Below, one piece after another: positions 8,251 to 15,494 of a stretch of 28,196 bases of DNA. Made by a program: the position numbers and the translations under genes. The stretch comes from a virus. The stretch spans positions 1 to 28,196 of IMG/VR virus record IMGVR_UViG_3300009285_001589. The stretch is one strand, 5' to 3'. Within the stretch, counting starts at the first letter, position 1; each line of letters begins with the position of its first letter. The notes below the pieces were generated by a model. That model searched no databases and had not been told where the DNA came from. It saw nothing but the letters and a program-made list of their open reading frames with translations.

Positions 8251-8916
8251 TTATTTTACTTTGTCAAGTTTTTCTTTTGCGTCCAATGCTATGTCTCTCA
8301 ATTTATTAAATGTCTGCCACATATCAAGCAAGTCAACTGTTGTCCAATGAGACACTAAATTATCCGTATCGCACCATACTGAATATCCCAACTTCTTTGC
8401 TCTCCTACAAAAGTTAAAATCCAATCCTCTCATTTTAATTCCTTCAGGGTCGTAATCATTTCTGAAAGGAAATGGAATATTTTCTAATACTCTCCTTGCT
8501 ATCATCATATTTCCACTTCCTATGCCGTCAACCTCAACGACCCCTTGGTTTAATGCTAAATCCTGAACATCATATTTATAGTCTTCCCTTTGTTTCATAG
8601 CAAAAGGAACTATCATTCTTTTTGAAAACCCAAAACACACAGCCCCAATAATATCTTTATCGTAGTCTGCCATATCCAAAACTCTTTCTGCGTTTTGCGG
8701 TATGCAATCTCCATCAAACATTAAAAGATAATCTGCATCAGTTTCTAAAAATCTTTTACATAAATCATTCCTATTGTATGAAATAGGTTTTTTGGCAGGA
8801 TATTCTATGGTAAGTTTGTATTTTCCCTGCCTTGAAAGTTTAAAAAGCAGGTCTGTCATTTCAACACGAATATCCCCCTGGTTTAGAACAGCCAACATTA
8901 TATGTTTAGTCTTCAT
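8251..8916 (-). CDS. GT-A (family 2-like) glycosyltransferase (221 aa)
   Basis: The sequence has a GT-A pattern: an N-terminal Rossmann-like strand (IMLAVLNQGDIRVEM), a YNRNDLCKRFLE helix, and a DGD motif at residues 68-70 (DYLLMFDGDCIP) that would bind the metal and sugar nucleotide. Later GSGNMMIARRVLE and FNFCRRAKKLGYSVWCD match the acceptor-side and 'D..FC.RA...G' elements common in phage and bacterial family 2 enzymes. It is the last gene of the cassette and overlaps the upstream nucleotidyltransferase by 11 bases. It probably transfers a hexose-type sugar to the glycan made by this cassette; donor and acceptor cannot be read from the sequence. Confidence 0.75.
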   Translation of the reverse strand: MKTKHIMLAVLNQGDIRVEMTDLLFKLSRQGKYKLTIEYPAKKPISYNRNDLCKRFLETDADYLLMFDGDCIPQNAERVLDMADYDKDIIGAVCFGFSKRMIVPFAMKQREDYKYDVQDLALNQGVVEVDGIGSGNMMIARRVLENIPFPFRNDYDPEGIKMRGLDFNFCRRAKKLGYSVWCDTDNLVSHWTTVDLLDMWQTFNKLRDIALDAKEKLDKVK

Positions 8917-9370
8917 ATTTTTTTATTAAAGCTGATGAACTTTGGATTTTTTCTCCTAATCCATCAATAATATTAATATTTAATTTGTCGCATATTTCTT
9001 TTTCAGGTATTTCACTATTAAATCTATCTCCGCCATTAGCAAATATCATTTCTCCGTTTAAATTGTTTTGTTTGTAAGCATTACAGAAATATTCTAAACT
9101 TTTGCAAACTGTCCTATCGTCATCAATACTCAAATAACAATATCCCACATCACTCAAAGCATTTATCACGTCCATTCTTTCCATTTCAGGAACAATTATC
9201 CTACCATATTTCAATAATTGCTGTTTATCATTATTAAGAATAACTACCAGCTCATCTCCAAGTTTTCTGGCTTTTCTAAAACATTCTATATGTCCTTTGT
9301 GAAGCCATAAAAAATATCCACTTACAAATACAATCTTATTTTTTTCTATACTACTAAATCTGTGATTCAT
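8906..9370 (-). CDS. Cytidylyltransferase-like nucleotidyltransferase (154 aa)
   Basis: A complete small nucleotidyltransferase of the HxGH superfamily: the strand-loop FVSGYFLWLHKGHIECF carries HKGH at residues 24-27, and the C-terminal QSSSALI (143-149) matches the ISSTxI-type motif that closes on the nucleotide. Relatives include glycerol-3-phosphate, heptose-1-phosphate and phosphoethanolamine cytidylyl- or adenylyltransferases. Substrate is not decidable. It overlaps the DegT-like aminotransferase upstream (17 bases) and the glycosyltransferase downstream (11 bases). It is the second such enzyme in the cassette, and the HxGH histidines are intact here, so either this one or the enzyme at 13186-13629 could activate the phosphonate. 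Confidence 0.75.
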   Translation of the reverse strand: MNHRFSSIEKNKIVFVSGYFLWLHKGHIECFRKARKLGDELVVILNNDKQQLLKYGRIIVPEMERMDVINALSDVGYCYLSIDDDRTVCKSLEYFCNAYKQNNLNGEMIFANGGDRFNSEIPEKEICDKLNINIIDGLGEKIQSSSALIKKYED

Positions 9371-10412
9371 AAAATTCTTTTATTTTTTCTGATATAAATT
9401 TAACTTGGTCTTCTGTTAGGTCTGTGAAAGTAGGAAGGTATAAACCGTGCCTTGACGCGTCTGAAGACATTGAACCCATACGTTCCTGTCTATACATTGG
9501 TTGGGAAGTCATTGGTTTAAAAAATAATCTTGTTTCAATTCCCTTCCCTTCTAAGTATTTTATAAGTTCTTCTCTGTCTTCCACTAAAATATCGAACATC
9601 CACAAAACATTTCTTTCTTTTGGCTTATATACTCCAGGAGTATTTTTAAGATATTTATTATACCATTCCTCTATCTGTTTTCTTTTTTCAATAAATTCTT
9701 CCAGTCTTTCTGTTTGAGCCAAAGCTACTGCTCCCTGCATATTAGTCATTCTAAAGTTATATCCAAGTTTTGGGTGTAAAAAAGTATGTCCAGGTGCAAA
9801 ACTCATACTCCTTAAATGCCTCATCTGCCAAGCCAAATTATCGTTATTTGTGATACATATCCCACCCTCTCCACTGGTAATGATTTTGTTAGCATATAAA
9901 GAGAAACAAGCAATGTCCCCTCTCACTGGCGTACTAATTGCTTCACAACTATCTTCAACTACTTTTAAATTATAATCTCTGGCTATTTCCAAAATCCTAT
10001 CCATATTACAAACCCTTCCATAAATATGAACTGGAATTATCACTTTGGTCTTTGGAGTGATAGCTTCTTCAATCTTATCTACATCAATACAAAGTCTGTC
10101 ATCACAATCCACAAAGACTGGCTTTGCCCCTAAATAACTAACTGCCCAAGCCGTTGCTATCATTGTAAAATCTGGAACTATAACTTCGTCTCCCTCTTTA
10201 ATTCCCAAAGAAGCTAAAGATAAAGTCAATGCAGTTGTACCAGAAGAACAAGCAACACCGAATTGTGCTTTGTGTTTTTCTGAAAATAAATTCTCAAATT
10301 GTTTTATATAATCTCCTTGAGAAGAAATCTCATTTTGCTCTAAGGCACTAAGAACATATTTCTTTTCAAGTTCTCCTATATTAGGTTTGGCTACTGGTAT
10401 TGTGTAAATCAT
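9354..10412 (-). CDS. DegT/DnrJ/EryC1/StrS aminotransferase, perosamine-synthase-like
   Basis: This 352-residue PLP enzyme matches sugar aminotransferases across its length: SSGTTAL (56-62) for phosphate binding, VVEDSCEA (151-158) with the PLP-ring aspartate D154, and SLYANKIITSGEGG (171-184) with the Schiff-base lysine K176. The NKIITSGEGG pattern and GYNFRMTNMQGA segment are typical of GDP-perosamine synthases. The upstream overlapping gene is a GDP-mannose 4,6-dehydratase, whose product GDP-4-keto-6-deoxymannose is the perosamine synthase substrate, so GDP-perosamine is the likely product. Alternative: another 4-amino sugar, or, less likely, the missing phosphonoacetaldehyde transaminase. 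It overlaps Gmd by 32 bases and the next nucleotidyltransferase by 17 bases. Confidence 0.85.
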   Translation of the reverse strand: MIYTIPVAKPNIGELEKKYVLSALEQNEISSQGDYIKQFENLFSEKHKAQFGVACSSGTTALTLSLASLGIKEGDEVIVPDFTMIATAWAVSYLGAKPVFVDCDDRLCIDVDKIEEAITPKTKVIIPVHIYGRVCNMDRILEIARDYNLKVVEDSCEAISTPVRGDIACFSLYANKIITSGEGGICITNNDNLAWQMRHLRSMSFAPGHTFLHPKLGYNFRMTNMQGAVALAQTERLEEFIEKRKQIEEWYNKYLKNTPGVYKPKERNVLWMFDILVEDREELIKYLEGKGIETRLFFKPMTSQPMYRQERMGSMSSDASRHGLYLPTFTDLTEDQVKFISEKIKEFYESQI

Positions 10413-11346
10413 AATCTACCATTATTTTTACTAATTCTTTAAATTTGACCTTTGGCTTCCATCCTAAAATTTTTTCTGCCTTTGAGGCATCTCCTAGTAA
10501 TTGTTCTGTTTCTGCTGGTCTAAAATATTTTGGGTCTATAACTACATAATCTTCCCAATTTAATTTTACAATTTTAAATGCTTCTTCCAGAAACTCCTTA
10601 ATAGAATGAGTTTCTCCTGTAGCTATTACATAATCATCTGATTTTTCCTGTTGCATCATAAGCCACATTGCCTCAACATAATCCCCTGCGTAACCCCAAT
10701 CCCTTTTTGCTTCTATGTTCCCCAAATGTATTTTATCTTGCTTCCCTTTTAAAATATCAGATATTCCTATTGTTATCTTTCTGGTAACAAAGTTCTTACC
10801 TCGCCTTTCAGACTCGTGGTTAAAAAGTATTCCACAGCAAATAAACATTCCATAAGCCTTTCTGTAAATATGGCACATTGTATGGGCAAACAGCTTAGCA
10901 GCAGAATAAGGGCTTTGTGGGTCAAGTTTAGTATCTTCATTTTGAGCCTTAGCACCTTTTTCCCCAGAAAACATTTCAGAAGTTGAAGCCTGATATATTT
11001 TTGTTTTTATACCAGTCATTCTAACTGCCTCTAAAAGATTAAGAACACTCACACCAGTTGCTTGGGCTGTATAACACGGGATTTCCCAAGATATTCCAAC
11101 TTGAGACATAGCACCCAAGTTATATATTTCGTCTGGTCTTACTTCTTTTAATATACGAACTAAACTTGAAAAATCTGTCAAGTCTCCATAATGTAAGGTC
11201 AACTCTCCAATATGGTCTATATTTTGCCTATCAAAAACTGCAGACCTCTGCACCATCCCGTGAACCTCATATCCTTTTTTAATTAAAAATTCTGATAGAT
11301 AACTACCATCCATTCCGTTTACTCCTGTAATAAATGCTATTGGCAT
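10381..11346 (-). CDS. gmd: GDP-mannose 4,6-dehydratase
   Basis: Converts GDP-mannose to GDP-4-keto-6-deoxymannose, the branch point to GDP-fucose, GDP-rhamnose and GDP-perosamine. The 321-residue sequence has the NADP-binding GVNGMDG (8-14), the catalytic T-S-E (STSEMF, 121-126), YSAAK with Y147 and K151, and the Gmd-specific NHESERRGKNFVTRKI block (176-191). Length is slightly below the usual 340-370 residues, mostly through shorter loops. It overlaps the glycosyltransferase upstream by 10 bases and the aminotransferase downstream by 32 bases. With the next gene it forms a two-step route to GDP-perosamine or a related amino-deoxysugar; no fucose synthase (Fcl) or Rmd gene follows. Confidence 0.93.
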   Translation of the reverse strand: MPIAFITGVNGMDGSYLSEFLIKKGYEVHGMVQRSAVFDRQNIDHIGELTLHYGDLTDFSSLVRILKEVRPDEIYNLGAMSQVGISWEIPCYTAQATGVSVLNLLEAVRMTGIKTKIYQASTSEMFSGEKGAKAQNEDTKLDPQSPYSAAKLFAHTMCHIYRKAYGMFICCGILFNHESERRGKNFVTRKITIGISDILKGKQDKIHLGNIEAKRDWGYAGDYVEAMWLMMQQEKSDDYVIATGETHSIKEFLEEAFKIVKLNWEDYVVIDPKYFRPAETEQLLGDASKAEKILGWKPKVKFKELVKIMVDYDLHNTSSQT

Positions 11347-12350
11347 AAATCTTCTAAAGTTTTAATAATAATAGGTTTTACATTATCCCAAGCAAAAGTA
11401 TTGGCAATCATATCAGCCTTTTTACTTTCTTCCGATATATCTTTATTCGCCCACTTATCAATGGCATCAGCTATTGCTTGTGGATTAACAAAGTTCATAT
11501 CTATTATTCTATTTTCTGGCGTAGTCTGAATTTGCTTCTTTGCTTCTGAAGGAAAAAACCATTCCTTTGGAAGCATCACATTAAATGGATACAGGTCTGT
11601 GGTTAAAACTGGCATACCACAAGACAATGCTTCCCAGATAGGTAAAGACAATGCTCCAAACATTTTAGGGTAAATCATAATATCTCCGTCTTTGAATAAT
11701 TCTGTCCTATCCTTTGCGTCTCCCAATCTCACCTCAACCCTTTTATCTTTTATTTCAGGTATTGCAACCTGTGAATGAATTATAAACTTGACATCTGATT
11801 TTACTAATGGTATTGCTGACAAAAGTGCAACTATACCATTTCTGCCCCCAACTCCCCCGTGCCCGTTGTTAAATATAAAGGTGTGGGCTTTTTCCCTTTG
11901 TTTGAATTTAAATACTTTTCTATCAATAGGGTTTTGAATATACTCTGACTTTGTCGGGTAGTATTTATAAATATCACGTTCCATCAAAGATGGGCAAAGA
12001 TACAGGTCTGGGTGTATTGGTGGGTTTTCTTCTGTCCATTCATACATTGGAATAAGCACAGTCTTTATTCCTCTTTCCTTTGCCATTGAAAATACATTCC
12101 AGTTATACGGAGTTTCAAATCCTATCACCACATCAATATCTTTTAAAAATAAATCAATCTGTTCTATTGTAGGAAAGTTTTCGCAGATAATCTGTTCAGG
12201 AAACCTTGTAACATTCTGATGTGGGCTGTCTGAAAGTATAGTTAGACATTTAGTTATCTCTGGCATATTTTTCCACCAGTCCAGAGAGAGGTTGGCAAGT
12301 CCACCCGCATCAACACGGGCAATCATTCCTATTTTTAGTTGAGATGGCAT
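11337..12350 (-). CDS. GT-B family 4-like glycosyltransferase (337 aa)
   Basis: A 337-residue GT-B enzyme. The N-terminal half starts KIGMIARVDAGGLANLSLDW, an acceptor-domain pattern with a glycine loop; the C-terminal half has NNGHGGVGGRNGIVALLSAI (a donor-domain first strand and helix), VEVRLGDAKDRTELFKDGDI and the family 4 signature region FGALSLPIWEALSCGMPVLT, where the glutamate and following loop contact the donor nucleotide sugar. It is probably cytoplasmic, using a nucleotide sugar such as GDP-mannose-derived donors from the next two genes. It overlaps its upstream methyltransferase by 16 bases and gmd by 10 bases. Donor and acceptor are unassigned. Confidence 0.8.
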   Translation of the reverse strand: MPSQLKIGMIARVDAGGLANLSLDWWKNMPEITKCLTILSDSPHQNVTRFPEQIICENFPTIEQIDLFLKDIDVVIGFETPYNWNVFSMAKERGIKTVLIPMYEWTEENPPIHPDLYLCPSLMERDIYKYYPTKSEYIQNPIDRKVFKFKQREKAHTFIFNNGHGGVGGRNGIVALLSAIPLVKSDVKFIIHSQVAIPEIKDKRVEVRLGDAKDRTELFKDGDIMIYPKMFGALSLPIWEALSCGMPVLTTDLYPFNVMLPKEWFFPSEAKKQIQTTPENRIIDMNFVNPQAIADAIDKWANKDISEESKKADMIANTFAWDNVKPIIIKTLEDLCQ

Positions 12351-12928
12351 ATTGCGATAAACTGCTCGGTGAGTGAAATACGCATTGTAGAGATTTCCAC
12401 TCTTCCGTATGGTTCTAATAAATTATAAATATCTTGTCTATCAAAACTCCATGAATGTTCCAAAGAAACTAATGGCTGTGTCACACCCTCTCCCTTCGGA
12501 GTAGAAAGAGAAAATACCCCCCCTGGCTTTACCACCCTCATTGCTTCTTTGATAAAATCTTCAGGGCTTTCTAAATGTTCTATAATTTCTCCTGCTACTG
12601 CATAATCAAAATATCCATCTTCAAATGGCAATTTCATTGCATCTCCTGCAATATACCTTACTTCGGGATACCTCTCCTGCAATTCTTCCATTACTTCTTT
12701 GCAATGGTCTAATCCCACAAATTCAGAATTAGGAAATTTCATCTTTAATTCTACTATCAAAGGAGAATTGAAAACACCTATATCAAGTAATTTTCCACCC
12801 TTAAAATAGGTTGCCATTTTGATAAACCTCGCCCAATCAATATAATGAAACTGTTTTTTCCACCTTTCGTTGAACTCCTTTACATCCAAATCTGGTGTAT
12901 TGGTATTACTTGGATTTAATCTTCTCAT
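12335..12928 (-). CDS. Class I SAM-dependent methyltransferase (197 aa)
   Basis: A Rossmann methyltransferase of the type 11/25 group: a modified motif I KLLDIGVFNSPLIVEL (from residue 46), acidic strand 2 SEFVGLDHCKEVM ending in the ribose-binding aspartate, GDAMKLPFEDGYFDYAVAGE (motifs II-III, 95-114) and the post-motif VVKPGGVFSLSTP. Motif I lacks the usual GxGxG, having GVFNSP instead, which is seen in some lipopolysaccharide-modifying relatives. The target is probably a sugar hydroxyl or the phosphonate/phosphate cap of the glycan. It overlaps GroES upstream (23 bases) and the glycosyltransferase downstream (16 bases). Confidence 0.8.
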   Translation of the reverse strand: MRRLNPSNTNTPDLDVKEFNERWKKQFHYIDWARFIKMATYFKGGKLLDIGVFNSPLIVELKMKFPNSEFVGLDHCKEVMEELQERYPEVRYIAGDAMKLPFEDGYFDYAVAGEIIEHLESPEDFIKEAMRVVKPGGVFSLSTPKGEGVTQPLVSLEHSWSFDRQDIYNLLEPYGRVEISTMRISLTEQFIAICHLN

Positions 12929-13211
12929 CTTTTAAAATAAGTAAAACGTGGACTTCTTTAGTTATTAAATATTCTTTTTCTTCTATTTTGACTGGCGTAT
13001 ATCGGCTGAAGTAAATTGTATCCCCCTCTTTGACTATTTGAGGTGCAATAGTGCCGTCTGCCCTCCTTATTCCGTGTCCCACAGAAACAACTTTGCCTTT
13101 GCCCTCTGCCCTGTCGTCTGTTTTAACATCCTGTGGCAGGAAAAGACCAGTTTTATTTTCCACAACTCTTTCTACTAATATATTATCAAGTACTGCTATT
13201 GGTTTTTGCAT
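12906..13211 (-). CDS. groES: GroES-like co-chaperonin (Cpn10)
   Basis: A 101-residue protein matching Cpn10 throughout: PIAVLDNILVERV at the N-terminus, a mobile loop with the hydrophobic GroEL-binding tripeptide (GLFLP, residues 22-26), EGKGKVVSVGHGIRRADG as the central strand and roof region, KEGDTIYFSRYTPVKI, and a C-terminal YLITKEVHVLLIL. Phage co-chaperonins (T4 gp31, RB49 CocO) swap for host GroES to fold capsid proteins. Its place inside the glycan cassette, overlapping a nucleotidyltransferase (26 bases) and a methyltransferase (23 bases), is unusual; it may serve the nearby MCP or a cassette enzyme. No GroEL gene is in the window, so it must work with the host chaperonin. Confidence 0.88.
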   Translation of the reverse strand: MQKPIAVLDNILVERVVENKTGLFLPQDVKTDDRAEGKGKVVSVGHGIRRADGTIAPQIVKEGDTIYFSRYTPVKIEEKEYLITKEVHVLLILKDEKIKSK

Positions 13212-13629
13212 TTTTTATTTTATTAATTATATTTGAACTCGAATATTCCTTTGGTAACGGAATATCTATTTTTACTAAATTGTATTTCTTAATTGCTTCT
13301 TCCTCTACTTTTTCCCAGCCGTCTCCTGAAGCTATTGCGTCTGGCTTGTATTTTTCTATATTCTCTGACGGGTCTAAACTATTTTGTGCAACTACCTTTC
13401 TATAGTTGGTCACATATTCCATTATTTCCTTTCGTCCTGCAAATGGCACGATTTCGTCTTTATATCCATTCAGTGCTTCGGCAGTAAGTAGTCCTATAAT
13501 AATTTTCTCGTATCTTTGACTAAGCCACTTTATGCACCGAATATGTCCCACGGTTAATAAGTTGCAGGTCATTGGAAAATAAACTGTTGAAATTGTTTTG
13601 TTGTCCTCCACAAGATTTATAAACTCCAT
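13186..13629 (-). CDS. Cytidylyltransferase-like enzyme of the phosphonate block
   Basis: A 147-residue nucleotidyltransferase fold: strand TISTVYFPMTCNLLTVGHIR with TVGH at residues 26-29 (the T-x-G-H variant is normal in, for example, phosphopantetheine adenylyltransferase), GLLTAEALNGYK, and the closing motif YSSSNIINKI (129-138). It directly follows the phosphonopyruvate decarboxylase halves, which suggests that it activates a phosphonate, for example CTP plus 2-aminoethylphosphonate to CMP-AEP as PntC does, for use by the LicD-like transferase upstream. Substrate is inferred from neighbours. The first 110 bases overlap the end of the decarboxylase beta gene in another frame; the first beta strand depends on this overlapping part, so a later start (M20) is unlikely. 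Confidence 0.7.
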   Translation of the reverse strand: MEFINLVEDNKTISTVYFPMTCNLLTVGHIRCIKWLSQRYEKIIIGLLTAEALNGYKDEIVPFAGRKEIMEYVTNYRKVVAQNSLDPSENIEKYKPDAIASGDGWEKVEEEAIKKYNLVKIDIPLPKEYSSSNIINKIKNAKTNSST

Positions 13630-13915
13630 TATTTAATATATAGACCTTTAAGTTTTTTAGTTTGTATTTGTTTATCGTAGCCAAACTTCCTAAATGCATT
13701 AATAGGCTACCTTCCCCGATTAAACAAATTACTTGTTTTTTTGTATTTATTGCATAACCTAACGCCACTCCCAATGCACAACCCATAGCACCTTTAATTT
13801 TTATGACTCTTTCTTCATCTGGCAAGTCATAGCAAATAGTTCCAAGCGAACCTACAATAATTGCATCTTTATTTTTGCTTAACAAATTCGTAATGAAACT
13901 CTTTTGTGTTTCCAT
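13520..13915 (-). CDS. ppd: Phosphonopyruvate decarboxylase, TPP-binding (PP) half, short
   Basis: The C-terminal half of a ThDP-dependent phosphonopyruvate decarboxylase, as its own gene: GAMGCALGVALGYAI (42-56), the metal/ThDP motif GEG (67-69) followed 25 residues later by NN (95-96), MHLGSLATINKYKLKNL, and GVYKSCGGQQ (97-106), which matches the GGQ segment of Ppd. The enzyme removes CO2 from phosphonopyruvate to give phosphonoacetaldehyde and drives the unfavourable PepM reaction. The protein stops about 25 residues after GGQ, whereas Ppd normally continues for roughly 70 or more, and this last part is overprinted by the next gene. The motif has Glu where the family usually has Asp (GDG). 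It overlaps the alpha half by 47 bases in a +1 frame. Confidence 0.8.
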   Translation of the reverse strand: METQKSFITNLLSKNKDAIIVGSLGTICYDLPDEERVIKIKGAMGCALGVALGYAINTKKQVICLIGEGSLLMHLGSLATINKYKLKNLKVYILNNGVYKSCGGQQNNFNSLFSNDLQLINRGTYSVHKVA

Positions 13916-14213
13916 AATTTTTTAACATACTTAATAATGAAGGCATAACACCAGTCGCCACATAGTGTTGACTTTCGCTTCTTCCAATACTTATAATTAA
14001 ATTAATTGGTATTGCTTCTGGTATAACTAAACTCGTTATCGGATTTAAAGCATTCATTACTCCATCAGCACTGATAGCCACCGTGGCTGGTTTTCCTGTC
14101 GCATAATAGTATCCTACAGCAATTCCTATTGCTTCTCCCTCGTCTGAAGGAACTACATATTTCTTTCTTCCAAGCCATTTTACTAATATCTTATCAGGTA
14201 ATGCTACTAACAT
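13869..14213 (-). CDS. ppd: Phosphonopyruvate decarboxylase, PYR half, short
   Basis: A 114-residue PYR domain: VPSDEGEAIGIAVGYYYATG (21-40) contains the NEG-type motif with E25, the glutamate that activates ThDP, and ISADGVMNALNPITSL (47-62) matches the NSG.GN..NP..SL block of Ppd and sulfopyruvate decarboxylase. Full-length relatives have about 20 more N-terminal residues and about 30 more at the C-terminus; both appear lost. The start ATG shares one base with the PepM stop codon (TAATG at 14213), so translation is probably coupled. A split PYR/PP arrangement is known from sulfopyruvate decarboxylase ComD/ComE; the adjacent PepM makes phosphonopyruvate the likely substrate. Confidence 0.8.
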   Translation of the reverse strand: MLVALPDKILVKWLGRKKYVVPSDEGEAIGIAVGYYYATGKPATVAISADGVMNALNPITSLVIPEAIPINLIISIGRSESQHYVATGVMPSLLSMLKNYGNTKEFHYEFVKQK

Positions 14214-15004
14214 TAATGTCCAACAATGTCAAAGACATCCTGCACAGAAGCCATCTCTACATCTTCTCCTGCAAGAAACTTTTGCATTGCTTTTAATGAT
14301 ACTCTTGTAAGCATATTTGCTTTTATTATTATATCAAAAGGATTTTCTTCTGGAAGCACATAGCTAGTTGGAACGGCAATTAAAGTAAGTTCTTTATTTA
14401 ATTTTCTTATTTCATTACCTACTTCCATTACTTCGGTGCAGTCTACCTTTTGTTTTGAATGAACCATTATTCCGTCTGCACCTGCTTCTACATAGGCTGC
14501 AGCCCTTAATATTGCCTCGTACTTTGAATGTTTTGCAATTAAACTTTCCAGTCTAGCAAATACTTGCATCTCTCCACAATTCTGTTTTGCTACTTTTATT
14601 TTCTGACAAAATATATCTACATCTTCCAACTGATGGTTAGCTTCCTCTAAAAGACTATTTTGTTTTGGATATTTTTTATCTTCCATTATTACAGCATAAG
14701 CCCCTGCTCTTGAAAACCAATCTATTATAAAAGGCAAATGTTCGATGCTTTCTCCAGTATCTATATCAACTATTATTAGTTTATTTGTCAACCTTCTCAA
14801 TTCTTCTACTAAATCAACTCTTTCTTTTAACGGCACTAATTCGTTATCTGGAAGCCCCTTTTGAGCTGAATGGCACAAACTTGAAACCCACAAACCATCA
14901 TAGTTTGATTTGTCTATAAGCTTAGCCATTAATCCGTTACTTGCTTCTAAAAATGTTTTCATAGACTTTGCTTGATTGAACATTTGGTCTTTGGTGCAGG
15001 TCAT
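14213..15004 (-). CDS. pepM: Phosphoenolpyruvate phosphomutase
   Basis: Rearranges PEP to phosphonopyruvate, forming the C-P bond; the entry step of nearly all phosphonate pathways. The diagnostic EDKxxxKxNS is present (EDKKYPKQNS, 108-117), separating it from isocitrate/methylisocitrate lyases. Other active-site positions are kept: SSL (41-43), D53 of the gating segment, VDIDTG with D80 and D82, R151 (ARLES) and H182 (VHSK). At 263 residues it is about 30 shorter than typical PepM. The ATG at 15004 is preceded by AGGGG at a good distance, so the 68-base overlap with the LicD-like gene is probably genuine. The next two genes encode the decarboxylase that pulls the reaction forward. Confidence 0.92.
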   Translation of the reverse strand: MTCTKDQMFNQAKSMKTFLEASNGLMAKLIDKSNYDGLWVSSLCHSAQKGLPDNELVPLKERVDLVEELRRLTNKLIIVDIDTGESIEHLPFIIDWFSRAGAYAVIMEDKKYPKQNSLLEEANHQLEDVDIFCQKIKVAKQNCGEMQVFARLESLIAKHSKYEAILRAAAYVEAGADGIMVHSKQKVDCTEVMEVGNEIRKLNKELTLIAVPTSYVLPEENPFDIIIKANMLTRVSLKAMQKFLAGEDVEMASVQDVFDIVGH

Positions 15005-15494
15005 ATTCTTCCCCTGGCTTAAACTCTCTACGCCAACCCTCTGAATATTTTAAAATCATCAACTCCTCTATATGATTTGGAATTTTAAATATCACATCTT
15101 TAACTTCCAAATCCTGCAAGTCATTAAAATACTTTTCATCAAACACCATTACCTTGTCCCATTGCGAAATAGCCCAAATCCTTTTGTCTTCGCATTTAAA
15201 GTAAAATGCAATATCAATCCAAGTGTCTTCGCAGTATATTTTATATCCCATAAGGCAACCTTTTTCTACTCTTGTTGAAATTTTATAATCTCTGCCTAGT
15301 ATCAACATAGCGTTGATTACTTTGTCTTGGTCTTCCCTTTTAACTCCAATATCAATGTCTGGGTCAGTTAAAAGAAAATCACCTTGACGATAAAAGCCCA
15401 AAAGTGTACCAAAATCCAACCAGTATTTTATACCTTCCATTTCCAAAATTTCCTTAACCTTGCATAGAAATTTAAATCTATTTAAGAGTTCCAT
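14937..15494 (-). CDS. LicD-family phosphotransferase (185 aa)
   Basis: A LicD/fukutin-like nucleotidyltransferase-fold protein: GIKYWLDFGTLLGFYRQGDF followed by TDPDIDIGV gives the family GTLLG (29-33) and D-x-D-x-D (D44, D46, D48) metal motif. LicD moves phosphocholine from CDP-choline onto glycans; relatives in phosphonate clusters are thought to move 2-aminoethylphosphonate from CMP-AEP. Because PepM, Ppd and a cytidylyltransferase-like gene follow at once, a phosphonate transfer is the likely job. I chose the ATG at 15494; an upstream in-frame ATG (15545) would only add residues inside the previous gene. It overlaps the glycosyltransferase upstream by 17 bases and PepM by 68. Confidence 0.82.
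   Translation of the reverse strand: MELLNRFKFLCKVKEILEMEGIKYWLDFGTLLGFYRQGDFLLTDPDIDIGVKREDQDKVINAMLILGRDYKISTRVEKGCLMGYKIYCEDTWIDIAFYFKCEDKRIWAISQWDKVMVFDEKYFNDLQDLEVKDVIFKIPNHIEELMILKYSEGWRREFKPGEEYDLHQRPNVQSSKVYENIFRSK

Noticed and set aside
13520-13629. Programmed frameshift fusing Ppd to the nucleotidyltransferase
   Set aside because: The downstream frame is +1 relative to Ppd, and no convincing slippery site or stop-adjacent signal is visible; separate ATG starts fit the chain of overlaps in this cassette.
13520-14213. Sulfopyruvate decarboxylase (ComD/ComE, coenzyme M pathway)
   Set aside because: The split arrangement fits ComDE, but the overlapping PEP phosphomutase upstream and nucleotidyltransferase and LicD neighbours point to phosphonopyruvate; no sulfolactate or phosphosulfolactate genes are seen.
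14213-15004. Isocitrate or methylisocitrate lyase
   Set aside because: The EDKxxxKxNS signature replaces the lyases' KKCGH-type catalytic motif.
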